Source of the DNA: Saccharopolyspora ipomoeae
Lineage (GTDB): Bacteria > Actinomycetota > Actinomycetes > Mycobacteriales > Pseudonocardiaceae
Direction: 5' to 3'
DNA length: 64,000 nt
Assembly: GCF_029952525.1 (NCBI RefSeq)
Contig: NZ_JASAOF010000029.1
Span: forward strand, 1-64,000
A program made the translations under genes and the position numbers. The notes under the pieces were generated by a model that made no database searches, had not been told where the DNA came from, and worked only from the letters and a program-made list of their open reading frames with translations. Within the stretch, counting starts at the first letter, position 1; each line of letters opens with the position of its first letter. Positions 25,259 to 33,514 of the stretch are shown here, piece after piece.

Positions 25259-27123
25259 GCGGCGGTGATCCGGTTCTGCGTGAGCTGGGTGACCCGGCGG
25301 CGCAGCACCGTGATCTCCTCCAGCTTCTGCTTGATCTCCCGGGCGCGCTGGTCGCGGTCGACCGCGCTGCGCTCGGCGGAGCGCTTGATCGCCTGGATGG
25401 ACTGGCTGATCTCCATCTGGGCGTCCTCGGTGATCCGGGTGAAGTGCTTGTGCAGCGCCTTGTGGATCGCGCGGATGGTGTCCTTCGAGTCCTTGTTGAC
25501 CTGGAAGATCACCTGCTCGATGTGCCGCTGCACGTTGCTCTTGGCCTCGGTCTGGCGGCGGCGCAGCCGCATGTCCTTCTCTTCCTTGAGGCTCTTGGTG
25601 CCCAGCAGCACGCCCGCCGAGATCGACACGACGTTCATCAGCGGCAGCCCGGCCATCGTGGTGATCAGGCCGAACATGAGCACGCCGCCGTAGGAACCGC
25701 GCAGACCCGTCAGGACCTGGTCGAAGTTCTTGTAGTCGGCGCCGGTCGGCAGCTTCGGCTGGGGCACGTCGTCGAACGGCTCCGGCATCAGCACCGGGTT
25801 GAGCTCGGGCGGGCGGCTCATCTGCTGCGGCGGCATCTGCTCGGCCACCATCTCGGCGAGCCGCTGCTGCCGCTGCTCCAGCCAGCCGAAGGTCTCGGTG
25901 ATGGCGTCGGTGAGCCGCGCCTGCAGCCAGCGGGTGAAGTCCTCCCAGATCGGCAGCGGGTCGGCGACCTCGAAGATCTCGTTGACCTCGTGCAGCACCG
26001 CCCAGGTGCGCTCGCGGAAGTCGTACTCGATGTCGGTGAACAGCTCGGAGATGCCGTCGTTGAGGGTCTTCTGCCAGTGCCCGGAGATCCGCCGCAGGTC
26101 CTCGGCCCGGCGCTGCGCGGTCTCCAGCTCGACCAGCGTCTCGGCGGCGGTGCGCGGGTTCTGCGCGGCGAGCTCGGCGCGCAGCGAGTCGTTGATCTGG
26201 GTCAGCGCCTCGGAGACGTTGTGCGCCACCAGCCTTCGGGTGAACTGCTCGTGCTGGCCGGCGAGCTCGGTCTGCAGGAACTCCAGCAGCTGCGGGAACC
26301 CGGACTCGGCGTTGAGGTTGGTGTTGCGGGCCTGCATGGCGCGCATCCGGATGTCGGCCGAGACCGGGAACAGCTTCGCGGAGATGCCCGCGTTGCTGAG
26401 GTGCTTGCGGTTGACCTCCAGGACCTTCCGCCAGTGCGGGGTCCGGTCGATCTTGGGCATGACGAGCGCGATGTTCGGGCACAGCGCGGTCGCCTGCTTG
26501 AGGAACGCGAGCTCGTTGGTCGTCAGCTCCTGCGTCGAATCGGACACCATCAGGAGGGCGTCCGCCTCGGCGACTACGGAGAGTGTCGTCGAGGTGAGGA
26601 AAGATGAGACGCTCCCCACACCCGGGGTGTCCATGAGCGCGAGGCCGTTCTGGAGCACCGCTCGGGGGATGCCGATCTCGCCTCGCGTCACCGGGCGGCC
26701 GTTCGCGGCGGCGCGCTCCATGTGCTCGCGGACCTGGTCGATCGGCACCGGAGTGCGGTCCAGGGCGATCGGGCCCTGCGCGGGTTCCTGCTCGATGAGC
26801 AGCGCGGTCGGCTCGTCCGCGTAGCGCACGAGCGTCGGCACGGTCGTCGTCACGTCGTCGCCCGAGGGGCACACGGGGGCGTTCACGATGGCGTTGACCA
26901 GTGCTGATTTGCCCTGCTTGGACTCACCGACGACCAGCACGAGCTGGGTCGGGTCGAGCACCCTGGTTCTGATCTGGCGCAGGCGTCCATGCAGATCGGC
27001 GCGCTGCTGCTCGGCACATTCGGCAGTAGCGCGGTCGATCAGTTCCACCAACGCCGTCTCGATCACGGCGGCCATTGTGTCGTGCCGCAGCTGAGAGAGA
27101 AACCCAATCGGTTGAACTCGCAT
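25255..27123 (-). CDS. iniA: IniA-like dynamin-family GTPase
   Basis: A 622-residue dynamin-like GTPase: G1 GESKQGKS (residues 66-73), G3 DTPGVG (165-170), G4-like MPKIDRTP, a long helical middle, and a hydrophobic paddle (GGVLMFGLITTMAGLPLMNVV) in the C-terminal third, before a coiled coil. This is the layout of mycobacterial IniA, which binds and remodels membranes and supports tolerance to cell-wall drugs. The ATG at 27123 is chosen; another at 27075 is possible. It is coupled to the IniC-like gene and follows iniB, with a terminator between. Confidence 0.88.
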   Translation of the reverse strand: MRVQPIGFLSQLRHDTMAAVIETALVELIDRATAECAEQQRADLHGRLRQIRTRVLDPTQLVLVVGESKQGKSALVNAIVNAPVCPSGDDVTTTVPTLVRYADEPTALLIEQEPAQGPIALDRTPVPIDQVREHMERAAANGRPVTRGEIGIPRAVLQNGLALMDTPGVGSVSSFLTSTTLSVVAEADALLMVSDSTQELTTNELAFLKQATALCPNIALVMPKIDRTPHWRKVLEVNRKHLSNAGISAKLFPVSADIRMRAMQARNTNLNAESGFPQLLEFLQTELAGQHEQFTRRLVAHNVSEALTQINDSLRAELAAQNPRTAAETLVELETAQRRAEDLRRISGHWQKTLNDGISELFTDIEYDFRERTWAVLHEVNEIFEVADPLPIWEDFTRWLQARLTDAITETFGWLEQRQQRLAEMVAEQMPPQQMSRPPELNPVLMPEPFDDVPQPKLPTGADYKNFDQVLTGLRGSYGGVLMFGLITTMAGLPLMNVVSISAGVLLGTKSLKEEKDMRLRRRQTEAKSNVQRHIEQVIFQVNKDSKDTIRAIHKALHKHFTRITEDAQMEISQSIQAIKRSAERSAVDRDQRAREIKQKLEEITVLRRRVTQLTQNRITAA

Positions 27124-27177
27124 CGTTATCGAGCACTCGGCGTGTTGCAAGAGTGCGCGAATTTTCCGGAAAGTGAA

Positions 27178-27216
27178 GAATGCCGGACTCCGCTCAGTGA
27201 GCGAAGCCCGGCATTC
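27178..27216 (-). terminator. terminator between iniB and iniA
   Basis: A 9-bp stem GAATGCCGG/CCGGCATTC closes a longer inner pairing; on the minus strand it is followed by TTCACTTTCC. It lies just after the iniB stop and would trim transcription into iniA-iniC, leaving iniB in excess. Confidence 0.8.
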
Positions 27217-27240
27217 TCAAGGCTCAGTCGCGGAGAGCGA

Positions 27241-29166
27241 TCAGAGCAGGCCGTCCAGCGGCAGCGCGTCGGTGGCGGTGTGCACCACGTCCTCGACCGG
27301 CTCGCCGACGACCGGGCCCGCGACCGGCAGGTCGCTCGGGGCCGGCAGGTGCGAGACCACGTCGCCGACCGGGGCCAGCGGAGCGGCGTCGCCCAGCGGC
27401 AGGGCGGAGGTGACGTCCTCGACCGGCAGCGCGTCGGTCGGCAGCGCCGAGCTCAGGTCGTCGACCGGCAGCGCGGTGACGTCGCCACCGGCAACGGTGT
27501 CGGTCACGGTGCTGGCCAGGTCGCCGGCGACCGGGACGTTGGCCACCGCGTCGGTGACCGTGCCCGCGACGTCGCCGAAGGCCTCGGAGCCGACCGGGAC
27601 GTTGTTGACCAGGTCGCCGCCCGCGGCACCCGCGGCCACGTCGCCCACGACCGGGACGTTGCCCAGCGCGCCGGTGGCGGTGTCGGCGACCTCGCCGACG
27701 ACCGGGACGTTGGAGACCGCACCGGCCGGGTCGCCGCCCGCCAGGTCGCCCAGGGCGTCGCCCACGACCGGCACGTTGGCGCCGGCGTCGGTCAGGGTGC
27801 CGGCCACGCCGGTCACGTCGCCCGAGGTCACGTCGCCGACGACGTCGCCCACGACCGGGACGGAGCCGACGGTGTTGGTGGCGGTGGAGACCACGTCGCC
27901 CACGACCGGGACGCCGGCCACGATGCCCAGCGGGTCACCGCTGGTGGCGGCGCCGCCCACGGCACCGGCCAGGTCGCCCACGACCGGGACGTCGGAGACG
28001 GCACCGGTGAGGTCGCCCGCGATGCCCGAGGCGTCGCCGCCCGCGACCGAGCCGGCCACGTCGCCCACGACCGGGACGTCGCCCAGCGCGCCGGTGGCGG
28101 TCTCGGCCACGTCGCCCACGACCGGCAGGCCGGCGGCGGTGTCGGTCAGGTTGCCGGCGATGCCGGTCACGTCGCCCGAGGTGACCGAGCCGACGACGTC
28201 GCCGACGACCGGGGCCTCGGAGACGGTGCTGGTCAGGTCGCCCGCGACACCGGTGACGTCGCCCGAGGTGACGTTGCCGACGACGTCGCCGACGACCGGG
28301 GCGTCGCCCACGGCCTGGGTCACGTTGGCGGCCACGTCGCCCACGACCGGGGCGTTCGAGACGGTGTTGGTGAGGTCACCGGCGACGCCGGTGACGTCGC
28401 CCGAGGTGACGTTGGAGACGACGTCGCCGACGACCGGGGCGTTGGAGACCACGTCGGTCACGTTGCCCGAGGCCACGTCGCCGACCACGTTGGTGACGTC
28501 GCCGTGGATCAGCGAACCGGTGCCGGAAACGACGTCCAGCGAGCCGTCGAACACGTGGGTGGCCGTGCTGGTGACCGAGCCGACGGTCGAGGACAGGTCG
28601 AGGCTGTCGCCACCGATGTTCACGGTGTTGCCCGAGAGCACGTTGTTGTCGTGCACGTTGAACACGTTGTGCGAGTCGATGTCGTTGTGCTCGATGTCGA
28701 CGTCGCCGTGGCTCGGAGCGGGGGCCGGGGTCGGCAGCTGGGCGTCGACGTCGCCGCCCTTGCCGAAGTCGTCAGAGGGGGTGTTCTGCAGCATGCTGAG
28801 TTCTTCCTGCTCGTGTGGATGTGCGGGATGCAGTTCACTGATCGCGACATGCTGGTTGCTCGCGGCGAATTGCTCGACGCTGCTCGAGAGCGAGCGGTCG
28901 TACGCGTTGACCACCTCGACCGGCGCGTAGTCGAGGACCAGCGACGTTGCTTGCAAAACGTCCGTCGCGCTCATTTCCCCGAGTCCGACCTGATCCAGCG
29001 TGGCTTGCGGATCAGCGTCGAAGGCCGACCGCGCGGCCGGATCGCTGACGAGGCGCGTGAGGAACTCGTGCAGCGTCGGTTCCGCGGGCAGGCCGGAGTT
29101 GGCGTGCGTCCCGGGGTCGGAGATGGGGGACTCGGCCTGACCGGAGGGGTGCTGAGGGTTCGCCAT
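27241..29166 (-). CDS. iniB: IniB-like repetitive protein
   Basis: A 641-residue protein. The N-terminal 150 residues (with TLHEFLTRLVSDPAARSAFD and a YAPVEVV strand) fit the IniB N-terminal domain; the rest is a Gly/Ala/Val/Asp repeat region with 12 clear copies of [AVL]PVVG[DE], spaced 17 or about 29 residues apart, and degenerate copies at the end. There is no signal peptide. A strong GGGAGG site precedes the ATG. It heads the minus-strand iniB-iniA-iniC run, as in Mycobacterium. By family analogy it is an abundant envelope-stress protein; its molecular job is unknown. Confidence 0.8.
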   Translation of the reverse strand: MANPQHPSGQAESPISDPGTHANSGLPAEPTLHEFLTRLVSDPAARSAFDADPQATLDQVGLGEMSATDVLQATSLVLDYAPVEVVNAYDRSLSSSVEQFAASNQHVAISELHPAHPHEQEELSMLQNTPSDDFGKGGDVDAQLPTPAPAPSHGDVDIEHNDIDSHNVFNVHDNNVLSGNTVNIGGDSLDLSSTVGSVTSTATHVFDGSLDVVSGTGSLIHGDVTNVVGDVASGNVTDVVSNAPVVGDVVSNVTSGDVTGVAGDLTNTVSNAPVVGDVAANVTQAVGDAPVVGDVVGNVTSGDVTGVAGDLTSTVSEAPVVGDVVGSVTSGDVTGIAGNLTDTAAGLPVVGDVAETATGALGDVPVVGDVAGSVAGGDASGIAGDLTGAVSDVPVVGDLAGAVGGAATSGDPLGIVAGVPVVGDVVSTATNTVGSVPVVGDVVGDVTSGDVTGVAGTLTDAGANVPVVGDALGDLAGGDPAGAVSNVPVVGEVADTATGALGNVPVVGDVAAGAAGGDLVNNVPVGSEAFGDVAGTVTDAVANVPVAGDLASTVTDTVAGGDVTALPVDDLSSALPTDALPVEDVTSALPLGDAAPLAPVGDVVSHLPAPSDLPVAGPVVGEPVEDVVHTATDALPLDGLL

Positions 29167-29463
29167 CGTCGGACCTCCCGATGCTCAGCGGTACTCGGCT
29201 AGGTGGACCGAGTGAGGTCGTGCCGTCCCTCACTCCTGTGTTGATCACCGTAGGGATGACCCGCCCCCTAGCCATCGGGTACGACTCCTAGTCATCGAGA
29301 TCTCTATTAGGGGATCGGTTGGGTACTCCATTGGGGGCTACCTAGGGGAGTCCGAAGCCGCTCCGTAACTGGGTGCCGCTAAATTGTGTGCACCCCAGCC
29401 GGAGTGCTGTCCCACGATCGGGGACCCTGGCACTCGTTCAAGTCGGTGACACGAAGGGATTGC
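29167..29463. promoter_or_regulatory. divergent iniB/hsp70 promoter region
   Basis: The 297-nt gap between the divergent iniB-like and Hsp70-like genes. It holds a cluster of TAGGGG-type half-sites in both orientations: CCCCTAG (29265), CTCCTAG (29285), TTAGGGG (29307), TTGGGGG (29331) and CTAGGGG (29342). LuxR-family regulators often bind such paired half-sites, so this is the likely target of the LuxR-type protein encoded at 30968 (inference). Confidence 0.6.
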
Positions 29464-30819
29464 ATGCCTTACGTCCTGGGCGTTCACCTGGGCGCGACGG
29501 TGACGACCGCCGCCACGGCCAGGCGCAACGGTGGCCGCTGGGCGGCCACGGTTCCCGTGCCCCTCGCGGGCAACGGCCCGGTGGTGCCGACCGTGCTGTG
29601 CCGGGTCCAGGACGGGTCGTTCGTCGCCGGGGAGGCCGCCGCCCGCCAGGAGATCAGCCACCACGAGTGGGTCGCGCGCGGCTTCACCAGCAGGCTCGGC
29701 GACGACCTGCCGCTGGTGGTCGGCAGCGAGTTCGTCCCGGCCCAGCGCCTGGTCGCCGCCATGATCGAGTGGGTCTCCGACGCCGCGACCCAGCGGCAGG
29801 GGCACCCGCCCGAGCACATCGCCATCGCCCACAGCGCCGCCTGGGGGCCGCACCGGATCCACCTCGTGCAGCAGGCGCTGTCCCAGCTCGGGATCACCGA
29901 CGTGACGATGATCCCCGAACCGACCGCCGTCGCCCTCGACTACGCGAGCAAGCAGCGAGTGGACGACCAGCATCCGCTCGTGGTCGCCAACGTCGGCGGC
30001 AGCGGCTTCGACGCGACCGCGCTGCGCCGCCGCCACCCCACCTTCGACGTCGTCGGCTCGCCGCTGGACACCGACCACCCCTCCGGCCAGGACCTCGACG
30101 ACGCGCTGTTCGAGCTGATCCGCGAGCAGTTCTCCGCCCAGCTCGCCGCCCTGGACGCCTCCGACGTCAACCACCGCGCGGCGCTGGCCAAGCTGCGCGC
30201 CGAGTGCGTGCGCGCCAAGGAGGCCCTGTCGCACCAGCCCGGGGTGTCGATGTGGGTGGACCTGCCGGGCGTGCGCACCGAGTTCGGGCTCTCGCGGGCC
30301 CGCTACGAGCAGCTGGCCCGGCCGCACCTGGAGCGCGTGCCGGAGCTGATCTCGCAGGCCGTGCAGTCGGCTTCGCTGCGCCCGGACGACGTCGAGACGG
30401 TGCTGCTCGCGGGCGGTGTCGCGCGCACGCCGCTGCTCAAGCAGCTGGTCGCCGAGCGGCTGGGAACCCCGCCGCTGGTCGACGTGGCGCCCGAGCTGAC
30501 CGCCGCGAGCGGTGCCGCGCTGGCCGCGCAGCAGGTGCTGTCGACCCACACCGACCGGGGTTCGGTGGCCGAGACCAGCGTGCTCATGGCGGTCGAGGGC
30601 TTCGATTCCCTCGATGACATCGATGACGAACCCGAACCCGTCGAACGCCCGCCGATCGAGGTCGAGCCGATGCCGATCGAGCCGCCCGACGAGGCGCGGG
30701 CCAAGCGCATGAAGATCATCAAGCTCGTGGTGGCGGCGGTGCTCATCGCCATCGGCATCGTGATCACCTTCATGACCAAGGACCACTCGATCACCGGCGT
30801 GATGGACCTGCTCAAGTAG
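29464..30819 (+). CDS. membrane-anchored Hsp70-like protein
   Basis: A 451-residue protein with an Hsp70-type actin-fold ATPase domain: GVHLGATVTTAA (phosphate 1), IPEPTAVALDYASKQ, and VLLAGGVARTPLLKQLVAERL (the adenosine GGxxR-like motif). The usual substrate-binding domain is missing; instead an acidic linker (about residues 375-415) leads to one membrane helix (IIKLVVAAVLIAIGIVITF) and a short tail. It is divergent from iniB and upstream of the LuxR regulator. It may be a stress-responsive chaperone-like partner of the dynamins; the role is inferred from context only. Confidence 0.82.
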   Translation: MPYVLGVHLGATVTTAATARRNGGRWAATVPVPLAGNGPVVPTVLCRVQDGSFVAGEAAARQEISHHEWVARGFTSRLGDDLPLVVGSEFVPAQRLVAAMIEWVSDAATQRQGHPPEHIAIAHSAAWGPHRIHLVQQALSQLGITDVTMIPEPTAVALDYASKQRVDDQHPLVVANVGGSGFDATALRRRHPTFDVVGSPLDTDHPSGQDLDDALFELIREQFSAQLAALDASDVNHRAALAKLRAECVRAKEALSHQPGVSMWVDLPGVRTEFGLSRARYEQLARPHLERVPELISQAVQSASLRPDDVETVLLAGGVARTPLLKQLVAERLGTPPLVDVAPELTAASGAALAAQQVLSTHTDRGSVAETSVLMAVEGFDSLDDIDDEPEPVERPPIEVEPMPIEPPDEARAKRMKIIKLVVAAVLIAIGIVITFMTKDHSITGVMDLLK

Positions 30820-30820
30820 C

Positions 30821-30844
30821 TCCGGACCTCCGGAGGGGCTTTTT
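30821..30844 (+). terminator. intrinsic terminator after hsp70-like gene
   Basis: CTCCGGA/TCCGGAG with a 2-nt loop directly after the stop, followed by GGGCTTTTT. It separates the Hsp70-like gene from the regulator gene 125 nt downstream. Confidence 0.85.
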
Positions 30845-30967
30845 CGCTAACGGAACGGCATACCGCGCAACGCGATTCCACCCCGGCACCGTCAGCCAAC
30901 TGATCACCCGACCGGACGACCCAGCAGCACCGCCAGACCCAGCAACCGGAAGACGAGGAAGGCAGGC

Positions 30968-33427
30968 GTGAACCACTCGACGACCTCCCGCGCCGCCCTG
31001 GTCCCGGACGGGCACGCGAGCGGACTGCGGTCGGCCATCGAATCCTCCCCGGGCTCGCCGATCGCCGTCGGCATCCAGGGCGCGGGCGGATTCGGCAAGA
31101 CCGCCCTGCTCGAAGCGATCGCCGCGACCTACCGCGAGGCCGGCGTGCCGGTGCTGGGCGTCCGGGAGCTCGACCGCGCCGACGAGGGCGCGGTGCTGGT
31201 CGACGACGCGCACCGGCTCGACGACGACCTGCTGCTGCGGCTCGCCGAACTCGCCCGCCGTCCCGGGACGCGGCTGCTGGTCGCCTACCGGCCGGGCCCG
31301 CGCAGCGCCGCGCTCGGCGAGCTCATCGACGAGCTCGGCGCCCCGGTGCTGCTCGCGGCCCTGGGCGTGGAGGAGATCGCCGAGCGGGCCGAGGGTGGCG
31401 CGCTGGACTGGGTCGGCTGGGTGCAGACCCAGACCGGCGGCGTCCCGCGCTACGTCGCCCGGCTGCTCGCCGAGGCCGAACCCGGACGCGCCGCGTTCCC
31501 CGCCCGAACCCTGGACCACTTCCAGCACGACCTGGACCAGCTCGGCGAGACCGGCTGGGAGTGCGCGACGGCGATGGCCATCGGCGCCACCCCGCACCCG
31601 GACCTGCTCGCGGCCGTCGTCGGCACCGACAGCGCGGTGACCGCCGCCGTGCTCGCGGCGATGCGCTCCGGCGCGATGCTCGGCGCCGAGGACGCGCTGC
31701 TGCCGATCGTGCGCGCCGCGGTCCTGCGGTTGACGTCGTGGGAACGGCGGCTGCGCATCACGCGAAGACTGGTGGAACTCCAGATGTCCCGGGGCGGCCC
31801 GGTGCTGCCGCTGGTCGCGCCGCTGCTGGAGGCGCCGATGGCGCTGCTGCCGGAAGCGACGCTGGCGAAGGCGTTCGAGCGCGCCGGGGACGAGGCCGTG
31901 CAGGTCGCCCCGCACATGGCCGGGAAGCTGCTGGCCGCCGCGGTGTCCGCCGGTGTCGACGCCGCGTCGGTGGTGGCGCGGCAGGCTCGCGCGGCCGCCG
32001 TCGCCGGCGACCTCGACGAGGCGCTGCGGCTCGCCGACCGGGTGATCGTCGACGAGACCGCGCCGGACCGGGAACTGGGCGTGCAGGTCGCGGCGGGCGT
32101 GCTGGCGCACCGGGGTCTGCTGGAGCGCTCCGCGGAGCTGTGCCGCTGGTCGTCGACCGCGCTGCGCTGGCCCGGGGACAAGGCGTTCGCGGCGGTCGGT
32201 CTCATCGGCGCTGGCCGGTTGGGCGAGGCCGAGGAGCTGCTCCGCTCCGGGGACGACGCGGGCCCGCCGACGTCGATGACCGGCGCCGCCGCGCAGCTCG
32301 CGGTGGGCGTGCACGAGTCCGTCGTCGGATCGGCGTCGACCGCGCTGTCCACGCTGGTGCGCGCGGCCTCGCTGGCGGAACCGCTGGGGCGCGGCGTGCT
32401 GGTGCCCGACACTCCGGCGGCGGTGGCCGCGCTGGTGGCGCTGCACTGCGGGGAGCTCGACGTCGCCCAGTCCACCTTGGACAGAGCGGTGGAGACCGGG
32501 ACCGGCGGCGCGCTGCTGCACAACCGGCACCGGCTGCTGGCGGCCTGGCTGCCGCTGGTCAAGGGCGACACCGTCACCGCCCGCGCGAAGCTGCCCGACG
32601 CCTCCGAGATGGCCGCCCGCGACCGGCTGATGGCCACCGCGATCGAGGCGGGCATCGCCAGCCGCGACAACGACATGACGGCGCTGGCCAACGCCCGCGC
32701 GCAGGCCCGCCAGGTCGCCGCCGAGCACTCGGTGGACCTGTTCTCGCTGCTGCCGCTGGGCGAGCTGGTGGTGGCCGCGGCCCGGCTGCGCGACCAGGAG
32801 TGGATCACCCCGTACCTGGACGAGGCCGGTGCGCTGCTGGACCGGCTCGGCAACCCGCCGCTGTGGACGGCGATGCTGCTGTGGAAGCGGCTGCAGGCAG
32901 CCATCGTGCTGGAGGAGACCGCCTCCGCCGGGGACTTCGCCGACCGGCTCGACGCGCTGGCGCACCACAACGCGCTGGCGGGCGCGATGGCCGAGGCCGC
33001 CCGGATGTGGCTGCGGGTCCTGGGCGGCGAGGTCGACCAGGACGAGGTCGAGCGCATCGCCCGCGGCCTGCACGGCGCGGGCCTGGCCTGGGACGGCGCC
33101 CGCCTCGCCGGGCAGGCCGCCCTCCGCACCCACGACCGCCGCGCGATGCTCGCGCTGCTGGAGTGCGCCCGCGCGCTGCAGGGCAAACCGCCGCGCCCGC
33201 GCGCGGTCAAGACCAGCGGCGCGGACTCCGAGCTCCTCTCCGAGCGGGAGAAGGAGGTCGCGGAGCTGGTGGTCTCCGGGCTGACCTACAAGCAGGTCGG
33301 CAAGCGGCTGTTCATCTCCGCCAAGACCGTCGAGCACCACATCAGCCGGATCAAGCAGCGCCTCGGCACGACGAACCGCGAGGAGCTCCTCACCCGCCTC
33401 CGCGAACTGCTCGCGACCCCGGAGTGA
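30968..33427 (+). CDS. IniR-like LuxR-family ATPase regulator
   Basis: An 819-residue LAL/MalT-type regulator: N-terminal AAA-like ATPase with Walker A GAGGFGKT (residues 38-45) and Walker B-like AVLVDDAH, a long helical tetratricopeptide-like middle, and a C-terminal LuxR HTH (LSEREKEVAELVVSGLTYKQ, then KTVEHHISRIKQRL). Size and layout match mycobacterial IniR (Rv0339c, about 830 residues), the regulator next to iniBAC. The GTG start is preceded by AGGAAGGCAGG. It is the probable activator or switch of the divergent ini promoters. Confidence 0.85.
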   Translation: MNHSTTSRAALVPDGHASGLRSAIESSPGSPIAVGIQGAGGFGKTALLEAIAATYREAGVPVLGVRELDRADEGAVLVDDAHRLDDDLLLRLAELARRPGTRLLVAYRPGPRSAALGELIDELGAPVLLAALGVEEIAERAEGGALDWVGWVQTQTGGVPRYVARLLAEAEPGRAAFPARTLDHFQHDLDQLGETGWECATAMAIGATPHPDLLAAVVGTDSAVTAAVLAAMRSGAMLGAEDALLPIVRAAVLRLTSWERRLRITRRLVELQMSRGGPVLPLVAPLLEAPMALLPEATLAKAFERAGDEAVQVAPHMAGKLLAAAVSAGVDAASVVARQARAAAVAGDLDEALRLADRVIVDETAPDRELGVQVAAGVLAHRGLLERSAELCRWSSTALRWPGDKAFAAVGLIGAGRLGEAEELLRSGDDAGPPTSMTGAAAQLAVGVHESVVGSASTALSTLVRAASLAEPLGRGVLVPDTPAAVAALVALHCGELDVAQSTLDRAVETGTGGALLHNRHRLLAAWLPLVKGDTVTARAKLPDASEMAARDRLMATAIEAGIASRDNDMTALANARAQARQVAAEHSVDLFSLLPLGELVVAAARLRDQEWITPYLDEAGALLDRLGNPPLWTAMLLWKRLQAAIVLEETASAGDFADRLDALAHHNALAGAMAEAARMWLRVLGGEVDQDEVERIARGLHGAGLAWDGARLAGQAALRTHDRRAMLALLECARALQGKPPRPRAVKTSGADSELLSEREKEVAELVVSGLTYKQVGKRLFISAKTVEHHISRIKQRLGTTNREELLTRLRELLATPE

Positions 33428-33457
33428 CCCACCGCCCGCGCCGGACCCGGCGAGGTG

Positions 33458-33507
33458 GGCACGATTTCAATGGAGATCGGGAACCCGACTTCCATTGAAA
33501 TCGTGCC
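33458..33507. repeat. family-B palindromic element, copy 2
   Basis: A 50-nt inverted repeat; 25-nt arms starting GGCACGATTTCAATGG and ending CCATTGAAATCGTGCC, with 3 mismatches. It lies between the convergent IniR-like and esterase genes and matches the copy at 23044 on the far side of the ini module. Confidence 0.78.
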
Positions 33508-33514
33508 GATCGCC

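Noticed and set aside
23114..26872. Extension of the IniC-like frame to 1252 codons
   Set aside because: The part upstream of 25258 is a shadow of the IniA-like gene; the ATG at 25258 overlapping the IniA stop is the natural start.
26989..29202. Long plus-strand frames opposite iniB
   Set aside because: They mirror the repetitive iniB sequence and have no ribosome site or family similarity.
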